A stretch of 64,000 bases of DNA from Streptococcus sp. Marseille-Q5986 (GCF_946902915.1 NZ_CAMPPY010000003.1:62001-126000); one strand, 5' to 3'. Shown: positions 19,511-28,531, numbered from the stretch's first letter. Program-made: numbers and translations. Notes: generated by a model not told the origin, from the sequence alone.

Positions 19511-19822
19511 ATGGGTAAACCTTTATTAACGGATGAAATGATTGAAAGAGCTAATAGAGGCGAAAAAATTTCAGGTCCCCCTTTGCTAGATGATGAGGAG
19601 ACTAAGATTTTACCAACCTCTTCTGCCTGTTTTGGTTATGCCAATCCTAAGGGACATGGCTTTAGCCAAGAAACCTTGAAGATTCAGGTTGAACCGTCTA
19701 TTCATAAAAGCCGTCGCATTGAGAATACTAAGAGAAATGTTTTTAACTCGAAACTAAACAGAATCTTATTTACAGTCATCCTACTCTTGATTTTACTTGT
19801 GTTGGCGATGAAACTTTTGTAA
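19511..19822 (+). CDS. macP: MacP, activator of the cell-wall synthase PBP2a
   Basis: A 103-residue protein with a cytoplasmic N-terminal part and one C-terminal transmembrane helix (about 82-101, [19 protein letters not shown]). Position between the Nudix gene and mtnN, size and topology match pneumococcal MacP, a cofactor of the class A penicillin-binding protein PBP2a that is activated by StkP phosphorylation of a threonine near residue 32. Here Thr31 (in [10 protein letters not shown]) is the likely equivalent. The start at 19511 is fixed by a strong GGAGGT 5 bases upstream, just after the Nudix stop. Confidence 0.82.
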   Translation: MGKPLLTDEMIERANRGEKISGPPLLDDEETKILPTSSACFGYANPKGHGFSQETLKIQVEPSIHKSRRIENTKRNVFNSKLNRILFTVILLLILLVLAMKLL

Positions 19823-19838
19823 TAGAAAAGGAAATAAA

Positions 19839-20531
19839 ATGAAAATTGGAATCATTGCAGCAATGCCAGAGGAACTCCTACACTTGACTCAGAATTTAGA
19901 TAAAGCACAAGAAGTCCAAGTCCTCGGAAATACTTACTATACTGGCACTGTGGGCGAGACAGAAGTTGTTCTGGTCCAGAGTGGGATTGGGAAGGTCATG
20001 TCGGCTATGAGTGTAGCAGTTCTAGCTGACCATTTCCAAGTGAATGCCGTTATCAATACAGGATCAGCAGGTGCAGTTGCAGAAGGGATTGCCGTTGGAG
20101 ATGTAGTGATTGCGGATAAATTGGCTTACCATGATGTGGATGTAACTGCTTTTGGATATGCTTATGGTCAGATGCCCAGTCAACCTCTTTACTTTGAATC
20201 AGATCAGAAGTTTATCGCTAGGATTAAAGAAAACTTATCTCAGTTAGAACAGACCTGGCACCTAGGCTTGATTGCTACAGGGGACAGTTTTATAGCTGGT
20301 GATGATAGGATTGCTAGTATCAAATCTCACTTTCCAGATGTTTTAGCAGTTGAAATGGAAGGGGCAGCGATTGCACAGGCAGCTCAGGCTCTTGGCCTAC
20401 CTTTCTTAGTCATTCGTGCCATGAGCGACAATGCCAATTACGAAGCTTCTATCTCTTTTGATGAGTTTATCATTGAAGCTGGATGTCGTTCTGCCCAAGT
20501 TTTACTGGCCTTTTTAAAGGCTATGGATTAA
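19839..20531 (+). CDS. mtnN: 5'-methylthioadenosine/S-adenosylhomocysteine nucleosidase
   Basis: 230 residues. It cleaves adenine from MTA and SAH, detoxifying methylation by-products and supplying S-ribosylhomocysteine to LuxS. The family start MKIGIIAAMPEEL (catalytic Glu12), the central QSGIGKVMSAM and NTGSAGAV, and the substrate-binding VEMEGAAIAQ plus the catalytic Asp in RAMSDNA are all present. Sixteen bases after macP with an AAAGGA ribosome site. Also known as pfs. Confidence 0.96.
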   Translation: MKIGIIAAMPEELLHLTQNLDKAQEVQVLGNTYYTGTVGETEVVLVQSGIGKVMSAMSVAVLADHFQVNAVINTGSAGAVAEGIAVGDVVIADKLAYHDVDVTAFGYAYGQMPSQPLYFESDQKFIARIKENLSQLEQTWHLGLIATGDSFIAGDDRIASIKSHFPDVLAVEMEGAAIAQAAQALGLPFLVIRAMSDNANYEASISFDEFIIEAGCRSAQVLLAFLKAMD

Positions 20532-20539
20532 GCGGAAAT

Positions 20540-20568
20540 TTGACAGTTTATCTAGCTTATGATAAGAT
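20540..20568 (+). promoter_or_regulatory. rocS promoter
   Basis: A perfect TTGACA (20540-20545) and TAAGAT (20563-20568) are spaced 17 bp, with TGA before the -10. This gives rocS a promoter separate from the glmU-mtnN genes. Confidence 0.8.
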
Positions 20569-20607
20569 TTAAGTAAAGAAAAGCTAGAAAACGTTTCAGA
20601 GGATATT

Positions 20608-21102
20608 ATGAGTATTGAAATGACCGTCAGTGAGATTGCAGAGGTCCTAGGACTCTCTCGTCAAGCAATCAACAATCGTGTCAAAGAACTTCCAGAAGAG
20701 GACACGAAAAAAAATGACAAAGGTGTAACTGTAGTTACTCGAAGTGGCTTGATTAAGCTAGAAGAAATCTACAAAAAAACGATTTTTGAAGATGAACCAG
20801 TCAGTGATGATGTCAAACAACGTGAACTGATGGAAATCTTGGTCGACGAGAAGAATGCTGAAATTCTTCGATTGTACGAGCAACTTAAGGCTAAAGACCA
20901 GCAGTTAGCAGAAAAAGATGAACAGATGCGTGTTAAAGATCGACAGATTGCTGAAAAGGATAAACAATTGGACCAACAGCAACAATTAACTCTTCAAGCC
21001 ATGAAGGATCAAGAAAGTTTGAAACTAGAGTTGGACCAAGCAAAAGAAGAAGTTCAAGCTACCAAAAAAGGCTTTTTTGCTCGCTTATTTGGAGGAAAAT
21101 AA
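20608..21102 (+). CDS. rocS: RocS-type chromosome segregation protein (HTH, coiled coil, amphipathic tail)
   Basis: 164 residues in three visible parts. An N-terminal helix-turn-helix (TVSEIAEVLGLSRQAINNRV, about 6-25) comes first. A heptad-rich coiled coil (about 75-150) follows, with repeats such as LKAKDQQLAEKDEQ and RQIAEKDKQL. A short C-terminal amphipathic helix (KKGFFARLFGGK) suits membrane attachment. Architecture and position directly after mtnN match pneumococcal RocS, reported to link the nucleoid to the membrane and to act with ParB and CpsD in chromosome segregation. It also scores as DUF536-like. A terminator follows. Confidence 0.8.
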   Translation: MSIEMTVSEIAEVLGLSRQAINNRVKELPEEDTKKNDKGVTVVTRSGLIKLEEIYKKTIFEDEPVSDDVKQRELMEILVDEKNAEILRLYEQLKAKDQQLAEKDEQMRVKDRQIAEKDKQLDQQQQLTLQAMKDQESLKLELDQAKEEVQATKKGFFARLFGGK

Positions 21103-21146
21103 AGAAGCTGTTTGGGTTATTCACTAACCTGATAGCTTCTTTTATT
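21102..21146 (+). terminator. Terminator of rocS
   Basis: Two-part stem (AAGAAGCT/AGCTTCTT, with inner GGGTTA/TAACC), followed by TTATTATTT. Confidence 0.8.
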
Positions 21147-21183
21147 ATTTATGGTTTAAATCGAGTCGGAACTGAGGGAAAAA

Positions 21184-21774
21184 ATGGAAAAATTAAGAGA
21201 TTATATTGCCTTTGATTTGGAGTTCAATCAATACGAAGGGGTTACCCATTTAATTCAAGTATCAGCAGTTCGCTTTCAAAATGGTCAAGAAATAGGTGCC
21301 TTTGATTCTTATGTTCATACTACAGCACCTTTAAAGAGTTTTATCAATGGTTTGACTGGAATCACAGCTGAAACCTTGAAAGATGCGCCAATGGTGGAAC
21401 AAGTTTTAAGAGATTTTCAGACCTTTGCTGGTAATTTACCTATGGTTGGTTACAATGCGGCCAAGAGTGATCTGCCTATTCTCTTGGAGCACGGTATCGA
21501 TTATCGTGACCAGTATAAGGTTGATTTACATGAGGAGGCTTTTGAACGCCGTAGTTCTGACCTACACGGGATAGCTAATCTTAAATTACAAACTGTTGCA
21601 AGCTTTTTAGGCTTTCATGGGAAATCACATAATAGTTTAGAAGATGCCCGCATGACAGCGCGTGTTTACGAAGCTTTTTTGGAATCGGATGAAGGAAAGC
21701 TATTATTAGAAGAACAGAGCAAGCTTTCCATGAATCCCTTTGGTAGCTTAGACTTATCCCAATTTTTAGACTAG
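21184..21774 (+). CDS. 3'-5' exonuclease, DnaQ/epsilon-like
   Basis: 196 residues of the DEDDh exonuclease family. Exo I is YIAFDLEFNQYEG, Exo II lies in GYNAAKSDLPIL and Exo III in HNSLEDARMTARVYEAFL with its catalytic His and Asp. The INGLTGITAETL segment is typical of DnaQ-like proteins. There is no polymerase-binding tail or BRCT domain, so it is a stand-alone exonuclease, possibly for DNA repair or RNA trimming. The downstream GDPD gene follows closely (stop and start about 8 bases apart), suggesting co-transcription. Confidence 0.85.
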   Translation: MEKLRDYIAFDLEFNQYEGVTHLIQVSAVRFQNGQEIGAFDSYVHTTAPLKSFINGLTGITAETLKDAPMVEQVLRDFQTFAGNLPMVGYNAAKSDLPILLEHGIDYRDQYKVDLHEEAFERRSSDLHGIANLKLQTVASFLGFHGKSHNSLEDARMTARVYEAFLESDEGKLLLEEQSKLSMNPFGSLDLSQFLD

Positions 21775-21782
21775 GAGTGCCT

Positions 21783-23546
21783 ATGAAACCTGAAAAACCT
21801 AAAAAGCTAGGTTTTAGGAAGATTTACTATAACTTAGATAAAATACTATTTCTATTTTTCTTGATTTTCATGATGGTAGAGTTTGTTTGGCTACCATTAA
21901 ATTCATGGATTGCTGGTATCCTTTTGAGACAAACAGGTTACTTGTTTATCTCCTATAATAACTTTTGGGCGATTATACAAGGCTCGCCTTTTATCAGTTT
22001 AGCTTTTCTCGTTTTAATAGCAATCAATCTTTTAGTGGCTTATTTTCAAATCTGTCTTTTGTTCATCGGGGCGCGTCACCTTCTCTACCATGAAAAGAGA
22101 ACCCTGATTGAATATAGTCGAAAAGTCTTTCACCAGAGCTTTCTATTTGTCAAACGATTGAGCTTTTGTAAGATGGCCTTTGTCTTCTTTTATGTAGCTC
22201 TACTTTTTCCTTTTATTAGGAAAATTTTAAAAATCTACTATCTCAATAAGATTATTATCCCCGATTTTATCGTTACATACCTAGAAGATAAGAACTGGCT
22301 GGTAGGACTCTTGATCATAGCATCCGCTTGGATCTTTCTCTACATTTCTGTTCGCTTCATGTTTGCCCTTCCTAAGATTTTCTTTGAAAGAAAGACAGTA
22401 AGAGAAAGTGTGAAATATAGTCTCCAAAAGACGAAGAAAAATGTCCTTTTCTTCTCTTGGCATCTCCTACTCATTATCATTAAAACCTATCTCTTCTTTT
22501 TTGTCTTGTTAATTCCCTTGCTCTTTGCTCAGGCGGTAATGGATAATTTTACTCAAAAAGAATCCTTGATTCTTGGTGTGATTAATTTTATCTTGATTAA
22601 AAACCTCCATTACATGACTCTGACTTATTTCCTAGTGAAGTTTGTTTCCCTCCTGACAGGAGGAGAGTTGGAGATCATGCCAAGGCGAAAGAAAGACCAT
22701 TTGATGAGGTGGGGAGTCATGGGGTGTGCAAGTATCTTCTTTGCTTTAGAAGGTTACATCTATCTGGAGTCTCCGGATACCAATACACCTTTAGTGATTT
22801 CACACAGAGGAGTAAGTAACAAAAATGGTGTTCAAAATACGGTACAGTCTTTAGAAAAGACAGCCCAACTAAAACCAGACCTCATCGAGATGGATGTGCA
22901 GGAAACGAAAGACGGTCAGTTCGTGATGATGCACGACGCTAACCTCAAATCGCTAGCAAGAATTAATGCTACACCGCAAGACTTAACTCTGGATGAATTA
23001 ACCAATACAGATATTTACGAGAATGGTTATCAAACAAAGATTTCAAGTTTTGATGATTATTTAGAACGCGCAAATGCATTAAACCAAAAATTGCTGATTG
23101 AGATTAAAACCAGTAAAAAAGATAGTCTGCAAATGATGGACCGTTTCCTTGAAAAGTATGGAACGACAATCAAGAAATATGGCCACCAGATGCAGTCACT
23201 AGACTATCATGTGATTGATAAGGTCTTGGCTTATGATTCTGAAATTCCAGTGTACTTCATCCTACCATATAATAGTGTGTTTCCAAGAACCAAGGCGACT
23301 GGTTATACCATGGAATATTCAACTTTGGATGAATACTTTGTCAATAAACTTTGGACAACAGATCAGAGACTATATGTTTGGACTGTGAATAGTTCTGAGT
23401 CTTTTGATAAGGCAGTCAGACTTGGAGCAGATGGCATGATAACGGATGATCTTGAAATGGTCCAGTCACAAGTCACAATGGCTCAAGACGATCCGGAATA
23501 CACGGAATTACTCTTAAAGAAAGCAATGGAATTCTTTGATTTCTAA
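21783..23546 (+). CDS. Membrane glycerophosphodiester phosphodiesterase
   Basis: 587 residues. The N-terminal ~330 residues hold about seven or eight transmembrane segments (the GDPD membrane domain). The C-terminal ~250 residues are the GDPD barrel: VISHRGVSNKNGVQNT, DLIEMDVQETKDGQFV with the metal-binding Glu/Asp, MMHDANLKSL, and the late LLIEIKTSKK. Such proteins hydrolyse glycerophosphodiesters, possibly lipid or teichoic-acid breakdown products, at the cell surface. ATG 21783 is preferred over GTG 21777 because TAGGAG lies 5 bases before it. Confidence 0.88.
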   Translation: MKPEKPKKLGFRKIYYNLDKILFLFFLIFMMVEFVWLPLNSWIAGILLRQTGYLFISYNNFWAIIQGSPFISLAFLVLIAINLLVAYFQICLLFIGARHLLYHEKRTLIEYSRKVFHQSFLFVKRLSFCKMAFVFFYVALLFPFIRKILKIYYLNKIIIPDFIVTYLEDKNWLVGLLIIASAWIFLYISVRFMFALPKIFFERKTVRESVKYSLQKTKKNVLFFSWHLLLIIIKTYLFFFVLLIPLLFAQAVMDNFTQKESLILGVINFILIKNLHYMTLTYFLVKFVSLLTGGELEIMPRRKKDHLMRWGVMGCASIFFALEGYIYLESPDTNTPLVISHRGVSNKNGVQNTVQSLEKTAQLKPDLIEMDVQETKDGQFVMMHDANLKSLARINATPQDLTLDELTNTDIYENGYQTKISSFDDYLERANALNQKLLIEIKTSKKDSLQMMDRFLEKYGTTIKKYGHQMQSLDYHVIDKVLAYDSEIPVYFILPYNSVFPRTKATGYTMEYSTLDEYFVNKLWTTDQRLYVWTVNSSESFDKAVRLGADGMITDDLEMVQSQVTMAQDDPEYTELLLKKAMEFFDF

Positions 23547-23547
23547 G

Positions 23548-23580
23548 AAAAAAAGAGAAACAGATGTTTCTCTTTTTTTG
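23548..23580. terminator. Bidirectional terminator between the GDPD gene and ybaB
   Basis: Stem AAAAAGAGAAA/TTTCTCTTTTT serves the convergent genes on either side. Confidence 0.85.
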
Positions 23581-23584
23581 TGGA

Positions 23585-23884
23585 TTAGAAAGGCAATTTT
23601 CCTGCGAAAGCACCGAGTTTCTTCTTAGTTGTTTCGTCAATTTGTTCAAGTGCAGCGTTAACCGCTTGCACAGTCATGTCAGAAAGGGTTTCGAGATCTT
23701 CTGGATCTACAACTGCGGGGTTAAAGTCAATGCCGACCACTTTCTTATCACCAGTTAGGGTTGCTTGGACAAGGTTCTGAGCTGATTTTCCAACAAATTC
23801 CATGGCAGCGAGTTCTGCTTGGCTTTGCTCCATTTGTTTTTGAAGTTTTTGTGCTTGGCGCATCATGTTTTGCATGTTCATCAT
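23585..23884 (-). CDS. ybaB: YbaB/EbfC nucleoid-associated protein
   Basis: 99 residues, the usual size. N-terminal [20 protein letters not shown], the central [16 protein letters not shown]-like region (here [19 protein letters not shown]) and [14 protein letters not shown]-like C-terminal helices (here [13 protein letters not shown]) are family hallmarks. YbaB/EbfC dimers bind DNA and often lie near dnaX/recR; here the gene stands alone, convergent to the GDPD gene. An AAGGAAAC ribosome site precedes the ATG. Confidence 0.92.
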   Translation of the reverse strand: MMNMQNMMRQAQKLQKQMEQSQAELAAMEFVGKSAQNLVQATLTGDKKVVGIDFNPAVVDPEDLETLSDMTVQAVNAALEQIDETTKKKLGAFAGKLPF

Positions 23885-24046
23885 AGCGGTTTATAGTTTC
23901 CTTTTTCTATTATTTTCTTTTTATTTTACCAATTTTAGGGGCAAAAGTCTAACAATAGTTTAAAACATCGTAGAGATTGCTTTCTTAAATTTACAAAAAT
24001 GGATGCTATAATTTTCTTAGCTTTTTCTTGTATTTCTAAAAATATG

Positions 24047-24079
24047 TTTAAGTTTTCTTTAAGGGTTCTATTATATTCT
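24047..24079 (+). promoter_or_regulatory. CiaR operator and distal lic promoter
   Basis: A perfect CiaR direct repeat TTTAAG-N5-TTTAAG (24047-24063). Ten bases downstream is TATTCT (24074-24079), a plausible -10; this spacing is that of known CiaR-activated promoters. The pneumococcal lic locus is a known CiaR target. Confidence 0.85.
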
Positions 24080-24201
24080 AAAGAACTCTATATTAACCGA
24101 ACGTTGAGTGAGGGGGATAGAGAATAATCTAAATTTATTTCTTAATTTGTTATGATTTTTCAGATTTTGTTGAATATTGTTCATTTTTCATCCTAAATAA
24201 T

Positions 24202-24230
24202 GAGCCGATTCACATGGTGGCTCTTTATCT
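24202..24230 (+). terminator. Weak terminator-like hairpin in the lic leader
   Basis: GAGCC/GGCTC with a 12-base loop followed by TTTATCTTTTC. It could end a short RNA of about 145 bases started at the CiaR promoter. Confidence 0.4.
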
Positions 24231-24257
24231 TTTCTTCATGATAGGCATATATTGTGA

Positions 24258-24263
24258 TATAAT
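24258..24263 (+). promoter_or_regulatory. Proximal tarI promoter -10
   Basis: TGA-TATAAT, an extended -10 about 43 bp before the tarI ATG. The -35 (TTCATG) is poor. Confidence 0.65.
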
Positions 24264-24305
24264 AGACAGTGATGAGTTTTTTAGAATAAACAAAGGAGAA
24301 AATAT

Positions 24306-25013
24306 ATGATCTATGCAGGAATCCTAGCCGGAGGAACTGGCACACGCATGGGAATCAGTAATTTACCAAAACAATTCTTGGAGTTGGGTGATTGTCCTAT
24401 TTTGATCCACACAATCGAAAAATTTGTCTTAGAACCAAGTATTGAAAAAATTGTAGTTGGAGTTCATGGAGATTGGGCCTCTCATGCTGAGGATCTAGTT
24501 GACAAGTATCTTTCTCTCCACAAGGATCGCATCATCATTACCAAGGGTGGGGCTGATCGCAATAACAGTATTGAGAAAATTATAGAAGCCATTAATGCAT
24601 ATCGTCCAATCACTCCAGAAGATATCGTGATTACCCATGACTCTGTTCGTCCTTTTATTACACTTCGCATGATCCAGGACAATATCAAACTGGCGCAAAA
24701 TCATGATGCAGTTGATACAGTAGTAGAAGCGGTTGACACCATTGTTGAAAGCACTAATGGCCAATTTATCACGGATATTCCAAATCGTGCTCATCTTTAT
24801 CAAGGTCAAACACCTCAGACTTTCCGTTGCAAGGACTTCATGGACCTTTATGGCTCTCTTTCTGCTGAAGAGAAAGAAATCTTGACAGACGCATGTAAAA
24901 TCTTTGTGATCAAAGGAAAAGATGTGGCCCTAGCCAAAGGGGAATATTCAAACCTTAAAATCACAACTGTAACAGATTTGAAAATTGCAAAAAGCATGAT
25001 TGAGAAAGACTAA
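24306..25013 (+). CDS. tarI: Ribitol-5-phosphate cytidylyltransferase
   Basis: 235 residues, IspD/TarI family. The N-terminal nucleotide-binding AGILAGGTGTRMGISNLPKQ, the central ITHDSVRPFIT and the late QTPQTFRCKDF are conserved. Together with TarJ it produces CDP-ribitol, a building block of mitis-group teichoic acids. It heads tarI-tarJ-licA-licB-licC, all on one strand with gaps below 20 bases, behind a CiaR-type promoter and a proximal promoter. An IspD role in isoprenoid synthesis is unlikely given the neighbours. Confidence 0.93.
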   Translation: MIYAGILAGGTGTRMGISNLPKQFLELGDCPILIHTIEKFVLEPSIEKIVVGVHGDWASHAEDLVDKYLSLHKDRIIITKGGADRNNSIEKIIEAINAYRPITPEDIVITHDSVRPFITLRMIQDNIKLAQNHDAVDTVVEAVDTIVESTNGQFITDIPNRAHLYQGQTPQTFRCKDFMDLYGSLSAEEKEILTDACKIFVIKGKDVALAKGEYSNLKITTVTDLKIAKSMIEKD

Positions 25014-25017
25014 GGCT

Positions 25018-26040
25018 ATGATTAATCAAATTTATCAACTGACAAAACCAAAGTTTATCAATGTAAAATACCAAGAAGAGGACATTGATCAGGAGAATCA
25101 TATCCTTATTCGTCCGAATTATATGGCGGTTTGTCATGCGGATCAGCGTTACTATCAAGGAAAACGCGATCCAAAGATATTGGCTAAAAAGCTTCCTATG
25201 GCCATGATTCACGAGTCATGTGGAACCGTTATTTCTGACCCGACCGGAACCTACGAAGTTGGTCAAAAAGTTGTTATGATTCCAAATCAACCGCCTATGC
25301 AGAGTGATAAGGAATTCTACGAGAACTACATGACAGGGACCCATTTCTTGTCTAGTGGATTTGATGGCTTTATGAGAGAGTTTGTTTCTCTCCCTAAAGA
25401 TCGTGTGGTGGCTTATGATGCTATTGAAGATACGGTTGCAGCCATTACAGAGTTTGTCAGTGTCGGTATGCATGCCATGAATCGTCTATTGACCCTTGCT
25501 CATAGCAAGCGGGAGCGGATCGCTGTTATCGGAGATGGAAGTTTAGCATTTGTGGTTGCCAATATTATCAATTATACTTTGCCAGAAGCAGAGATTGTGG
25601 TTATTGGTCGTCATTGGGAAAAGTTGGAACTTTTCTCATTTGCCAAAGAATGCTATATTACGGATAATATTCCGGAAGATTTGACCTTTGATCATGGATT
25701 TGAGTGTTGTGGTGGTGATGGTACAGGTCCAGCTATCAATGACTTGATTCGTTATATTCGCCCACAGGGAACGATTCTCATGATGGGAGTTAGCGAGTAT
25801 AAAGTTAACATCAATACACGCGATACCTTAGAAAAAGGCTTGCTCTTGATTGGTTCCTCTCGTTCTGGTCGCATTGATTTTGAAAATGCTATCCAAATGA
25901 TGGAAGTCAAGAAATTTGCCAATCGTCTGAAGAATATCCTTTACGTTGAAGAACCAGTGAGAGAAATCAAGGACATTCACCGTGTCTTTGCTACAGACCT
26001 TAATACTGCTTTTAAAACAGTATTTAAGTGGGAAGTGTAG
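25018..26040 (+). CDS. tarJ: Ribulose-5-phosphate reductase (alcohol dehydrogenase family)
   Basis: 340 residues, a zinc-dependent medium-chain dehydrogenase that reduces ribulose-5-phosphate to ribitol-5-phosphate for TarI. Features: zinc-site region NYMAVCHADQRYY, MIHESCGTVI, and the nucleotide-binding fold IAVIGDGSLAFVVANI with FECCGGDG downstream. ATG 25018 lies 4 bases after the tarI stop; an earlier in-frame start inside tarI is less likely because AAGG lies just before 25018. Confidence 0.9.
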   Translation: MINQIYQLTKPKFINVKYQEEDIDQENHILIRPNYMAVCHADQRYYQGKRDPKILAKKLPMAMIHESCGTVISDPTGTYEVGQKVVMIPNQPPMQSDKEFYENYMTGTHFLSSGFDGFMREFVSLPKDRVVAYDAIEDTVAAITEFVSVGMHAMNRLLTLAHSKRERIAVIGDGSLAFVVANIINYTLPEAEIVVIGRHWEKLELFSFAKECYITDNIPEDLTFDHGFECCGGDGTGPAINDLIRYIRPQGTILMMGVSEYKVNINTRDTLEKGLLLIGSSRSGRIDFENAIQMMEVKKFANRLKNILYVEEPVREIKDIHRVFATDLNTAFKTVFKWEV

Positions 26041-26056
26041 AAGATGGAGGTTATTT

Positions 26057-26914
26057 GTGGAGAAACTCATCAAAGAGAAAATTTCTTCGTTGCTATCTGA
26101 TGAAGAGGAAGTCCTCAGTGTTGAACAGCTGGGAGGCATGACCAACCAAAACTATTTGGTCAAAACAACAAATAAGCAATACATTGTTAAATTTTTTGGT
26201 AAAGGGACTGAAAAACTGATCAATCGTCAAGATGAAAAGTACAATCTTGAACTACTAAAGGATTTAGGCTTAGATGTAAAAAATTATCTTTTTGATATTG
26301 ATGCTGGTATCAAAGTAAATGAGTATATCGAATCTGCGATTACACTTGATTCAACGTCAATCAAGACCAAGTTCGACAAAATTGCTCCAATATTACAAAC
26401 TATTCATACGTCTGCTAAGGAATTGAGAGGAGAGTTTGCTCCCTTTGAGGAAATCAGCAAATATGAATCCTTGATTGAAGGAGCTATTCCTTATGAAAAT
26501 TATGAAGCTGTTAGAAAAGATGTATTTTCACTCGAAAAGAGATTGGCTGATTTGGGTGTTGATAGAAAGTCCTGTCATATCGATTTGGTACCAGAAAACT
26601 TTATCGAATCACCTCAAGGACGACTTTATTTGATTGACTGGGAGTACTCTTCTATGAATGACCCGATGTGGGATTTGGCAGCTCTTTTCTTAGAATCTGA
26701 ATTTACAAAGCAAGAGGAAGATGATTTCCTTTCCTACTATGAAAGTAACAAAACGCCAGTATCACGAGAGAAGATTCGTATCTATAAAATCTTGCAAGAT
26801 ACCATTTGGAGTCTATGGACTGTCTATAAGGAAGAACAAGGTGCAGATTTTGGAGATTATGGTATCAATCGTTACCAAAGAGCTGTCGAGGGTCTGACTT
26901 ATTATGGGGGTTAG
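26057..26914 (+). CDS. licA: Choline kinase
   Basis: 285 residues. It phosphorylates choline, the first step towards phosphocholine decoration of teichoic acids. Kinase-like features: YIVKFFGKGTEKLINR, the catalytic CHIDLVPENFI (Brenner-type HxDxxxxN) and the metal-binding LIDWEYSSMNDPMWDLA. The start is GTG 26057, since a strong GGAGG lies 6 bases upstream and no ATG is suitably placed. It ends 1 base before licB begins. Confidence 0.95.
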   Translation: MEKLIKEKISSLLSDEEEVLSVEQLGGMTNQNYLVKTTNKQYIVKFFGKGTEKLINRQDEKYNLELLKDLGLDVKNYLFDIDAGIKVNEYIESAITLDSTSIKTKFDKIAPILQTIHTSAKELRGEFAPFEEISKYESLIEGAIPYENYEAVRKDVFSLEKRLADLGVDRKSCHIDLVPENFIESPQGRLYLIDWEYSSMNDPMWDLAALFLESEFTKQEEDDFLSYYESNKTPVSREKIRIYKILQDTIWSLWTVYKEEQGADFGDYGINRYQRAVEGLTYYGG

Positions 26915-26915
26915 G

Positions 26916-27794
26916 ATGAAGAATAAAAATGGTGTTTCTTTTGGTCTGCTCTCTGGTATCTTCTGGGGATTAGGTCTAACGATTAGTGCTTACATCTTTT
27001 CAATTTTTACAAATCTTTCGCCTTTTGTGGTGGCTGCCGCTCATGATTTCTTGAGTATCTTTATCTTGTTAGCTTTTCTTTTGGTAAGAGAAGGAAAAGT
27101 TCGCCTCTCGATTTTCTTAAATATTCGTAATGTCAGTGTTATCATTGGAGCCTTGCTAGCTGGTCCTATCGGAATGCAGGCCAATCTTTATGCAGTTAAG
27201 TATATTGGAAGTTCCTTAGCTTCATCTGTATCGGCTATTTACCCAGTAATTTCAGTTTTGCTCGCCTTCTTCATTTTGAAACACAAGGTTTCAAAGAATA
27301 CAGTATTTGGTGTTTTCTTGATTATTGTAGCGATCATTGCTCAAACCTACAAGGTTGAACAGGTTAATTCTTTCTATATTGGGATTCTCTGTGCTTTGAT
27401 TTGTGCTATTGCATGGGGGAGCGAAAGTGTTCTCAGCTCCTATGCTATGGAAAGTGAATTAAGTGAAATTGAAGCCTTGCTAATCCGACAAGTAACCTCA
27501 TTCTTGTCCTATCTTGTGATTGTACTCTTTTCTCACCATTCATTTGCAGAAGTGGCAGATGGGCAATTATTCGGCCTCTTGATTGTCTTTGCGGCCTTTG
27601 ATATGATTTCCTACTTAGCTTATTATATCGCTATTAATCGTTTGCAACCTGCGAAAGCAACAGGTTTGAATGTGAGCTATGTAGTTTGGACTGTCCTATT
27701 TGCAGCTGTTTTCTTAGGTGCACCGCTAGATATGCTGACAATTATCACTTCACTTATTGTTATGGCTGGTGTTTATATTATTATTAAAGAATAA
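26916..27794 (+). CDS. licB: Choline permease, DMT/EamA family
   Basis: About 292 residues with ten hydrophobic segments in two EamA-type repeats. It is the choline importer of the lic pathway in mitis-group streptococci, which depend on or strongly use exogenous choline. Conserved elements are GIFWGLGLTISAYIF at the start and CAIAWGSESVLSSYAM in the second half. The ATG is 1 base after the licA stop, with a G-rich stretch as ribosome site. Confidence 0.92.
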   Translation: MKNKNGVSFGLLSGIFWGLGLTISAYIFSIFTNLSPFVVAAAHDFLSIFILLAFLLVREGKVRLSIFLNIRNVSVIIGALLAGPIGMQANLYAVKYIGSSLASSVSAIYPVISVLLAFFILKHKVSKNTVFGVFLIIVAIIAQTYKVEQVNSFYIGILCALICAIAWGSESVLSSYAMESELSEIEALLIRQVTSFLSYLVIVLFSHHSFAEVADGQLFGLLIVFAAFDMISYLAYYIAINRLQPAKATGLNVSYVVWTVLFAAVFLGAPLDMLTIITSLIVMAGVYIIIKE

Positions 27795-27805
27795 AGGAGA
27801 TTCAT

Positions 27806-28495
27806 GTGAAAGCGATTATTTTGGCAGCGGGATTAGGAACTCGTCTGCGCCCTATGACTGAAAATACCCCTAAAGCCTTGGTGCAGGTTAATCAAAAACC
27901 CTTGATTGAATACCAAATTGAGTTTCTCAAAGAAAAAGGAATCCATGATATCATCATCATTGTTGGTTATCTTAAAGAACAATTCGATTATTTAAAAGAG
28001 AAATACGGAGTTCGACTCGTTTTCAATGATAAATATGCTGATTACAATAACTTTTACTCACTTTATCTAGTAAAAGAAGAATTGGCCAACAGCTATGTTA
28101 TTGATGCCGATAACTATCTCTTTAAAAATATGTTCCGTAATGATTTGACACGTTCGACTTATTTTAGTGTTTATCGTGAAGATTGTACTAATGAATGGTT
28201 CTTGGTTTATGGAGATGACTACAAGGTTCAAGACATTATTGTTGATAGCAAGGCAGGTCGCATCCTTAGTGGTGTATCCTTCTGGGATGCTCCAACAGCA
28301 GAAAAAATTGTCAGCTTTATCGACAAGACCTATGCAAGTGGTAAATTTGTAGATCTCTACTGGGACAATATGGTTAAGGACAATATCAAAGAGTTAGATG
28401 TCTATGTTGAAGAATTAGAAGGCAATAGCATCTATGAGATTGATAGTGTCCAAGATTATCATAAATTAGAAGAAATTCTTAAAAACGAAAATTAA
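27806..28495 (+). CDS. licC: CTP:phosphocholine cytidylyltransferase
   Basis: 229 residues, a sugar-nucleotidyltransferase fold. It makes CDP-choline from phosphocholine. N-terminal IILAAGLGTRLRPMTENTPK (nucleotide binding), NFYSLYLVKEEL and the metal-binding DADNYLF are as in the solved pneumococcal LicC. The start is GTG 27806: the nearby ATG (27804) runs directly into TGA. AAAGGAG precedes it. Last gene of the operon. Confidence 0.93.
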   Translation: MKAIILAAGLGTRLRPMTENTPKALVQVNQKPLIEYQIEFLKEKGIHDIIIIVGYLKEQFDYLKEKYGVRLVFNDKYADYNNFYSLYLVKEELANSYVIDADNYLFKNMFRNDLTRSTYFSVYREDCTNEWFLVYGDDYKVQDIIVDSKAGRILSGVSFWDAPTAEKIVSFIDKTYASGKFVDLYWDNMVKDNIKELDVYVEELEGNSIYEIDSVQDYHKLEEILKNEN

Positions 28496-28501
28496 AGATT
28501 C

Positions 28502-28531
28502 CAACATCTGGCTAAAATAGTCGGATGTTTT
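28502..28531 (+). terminator. Terminator of the tar-lic operon
   Basis: AACATC/GATGTT stem with a T-run, shortly after the licC stop. Confidence 0.75.

Larger units (their letters stand above)
23885..24305 (+). other. 421-bp non-coding region upstream of tarI
   Basis: No coding frame is credible. It contains the ybaB upstream side, a CiaR-type operator and promoter, a 240-base leader with a GTTGAGTGAGGGGG purine-rich stretch (about 24104), a weak hairpin and a proximal extended -10 promoter for tarI. Confidence 0.8.
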
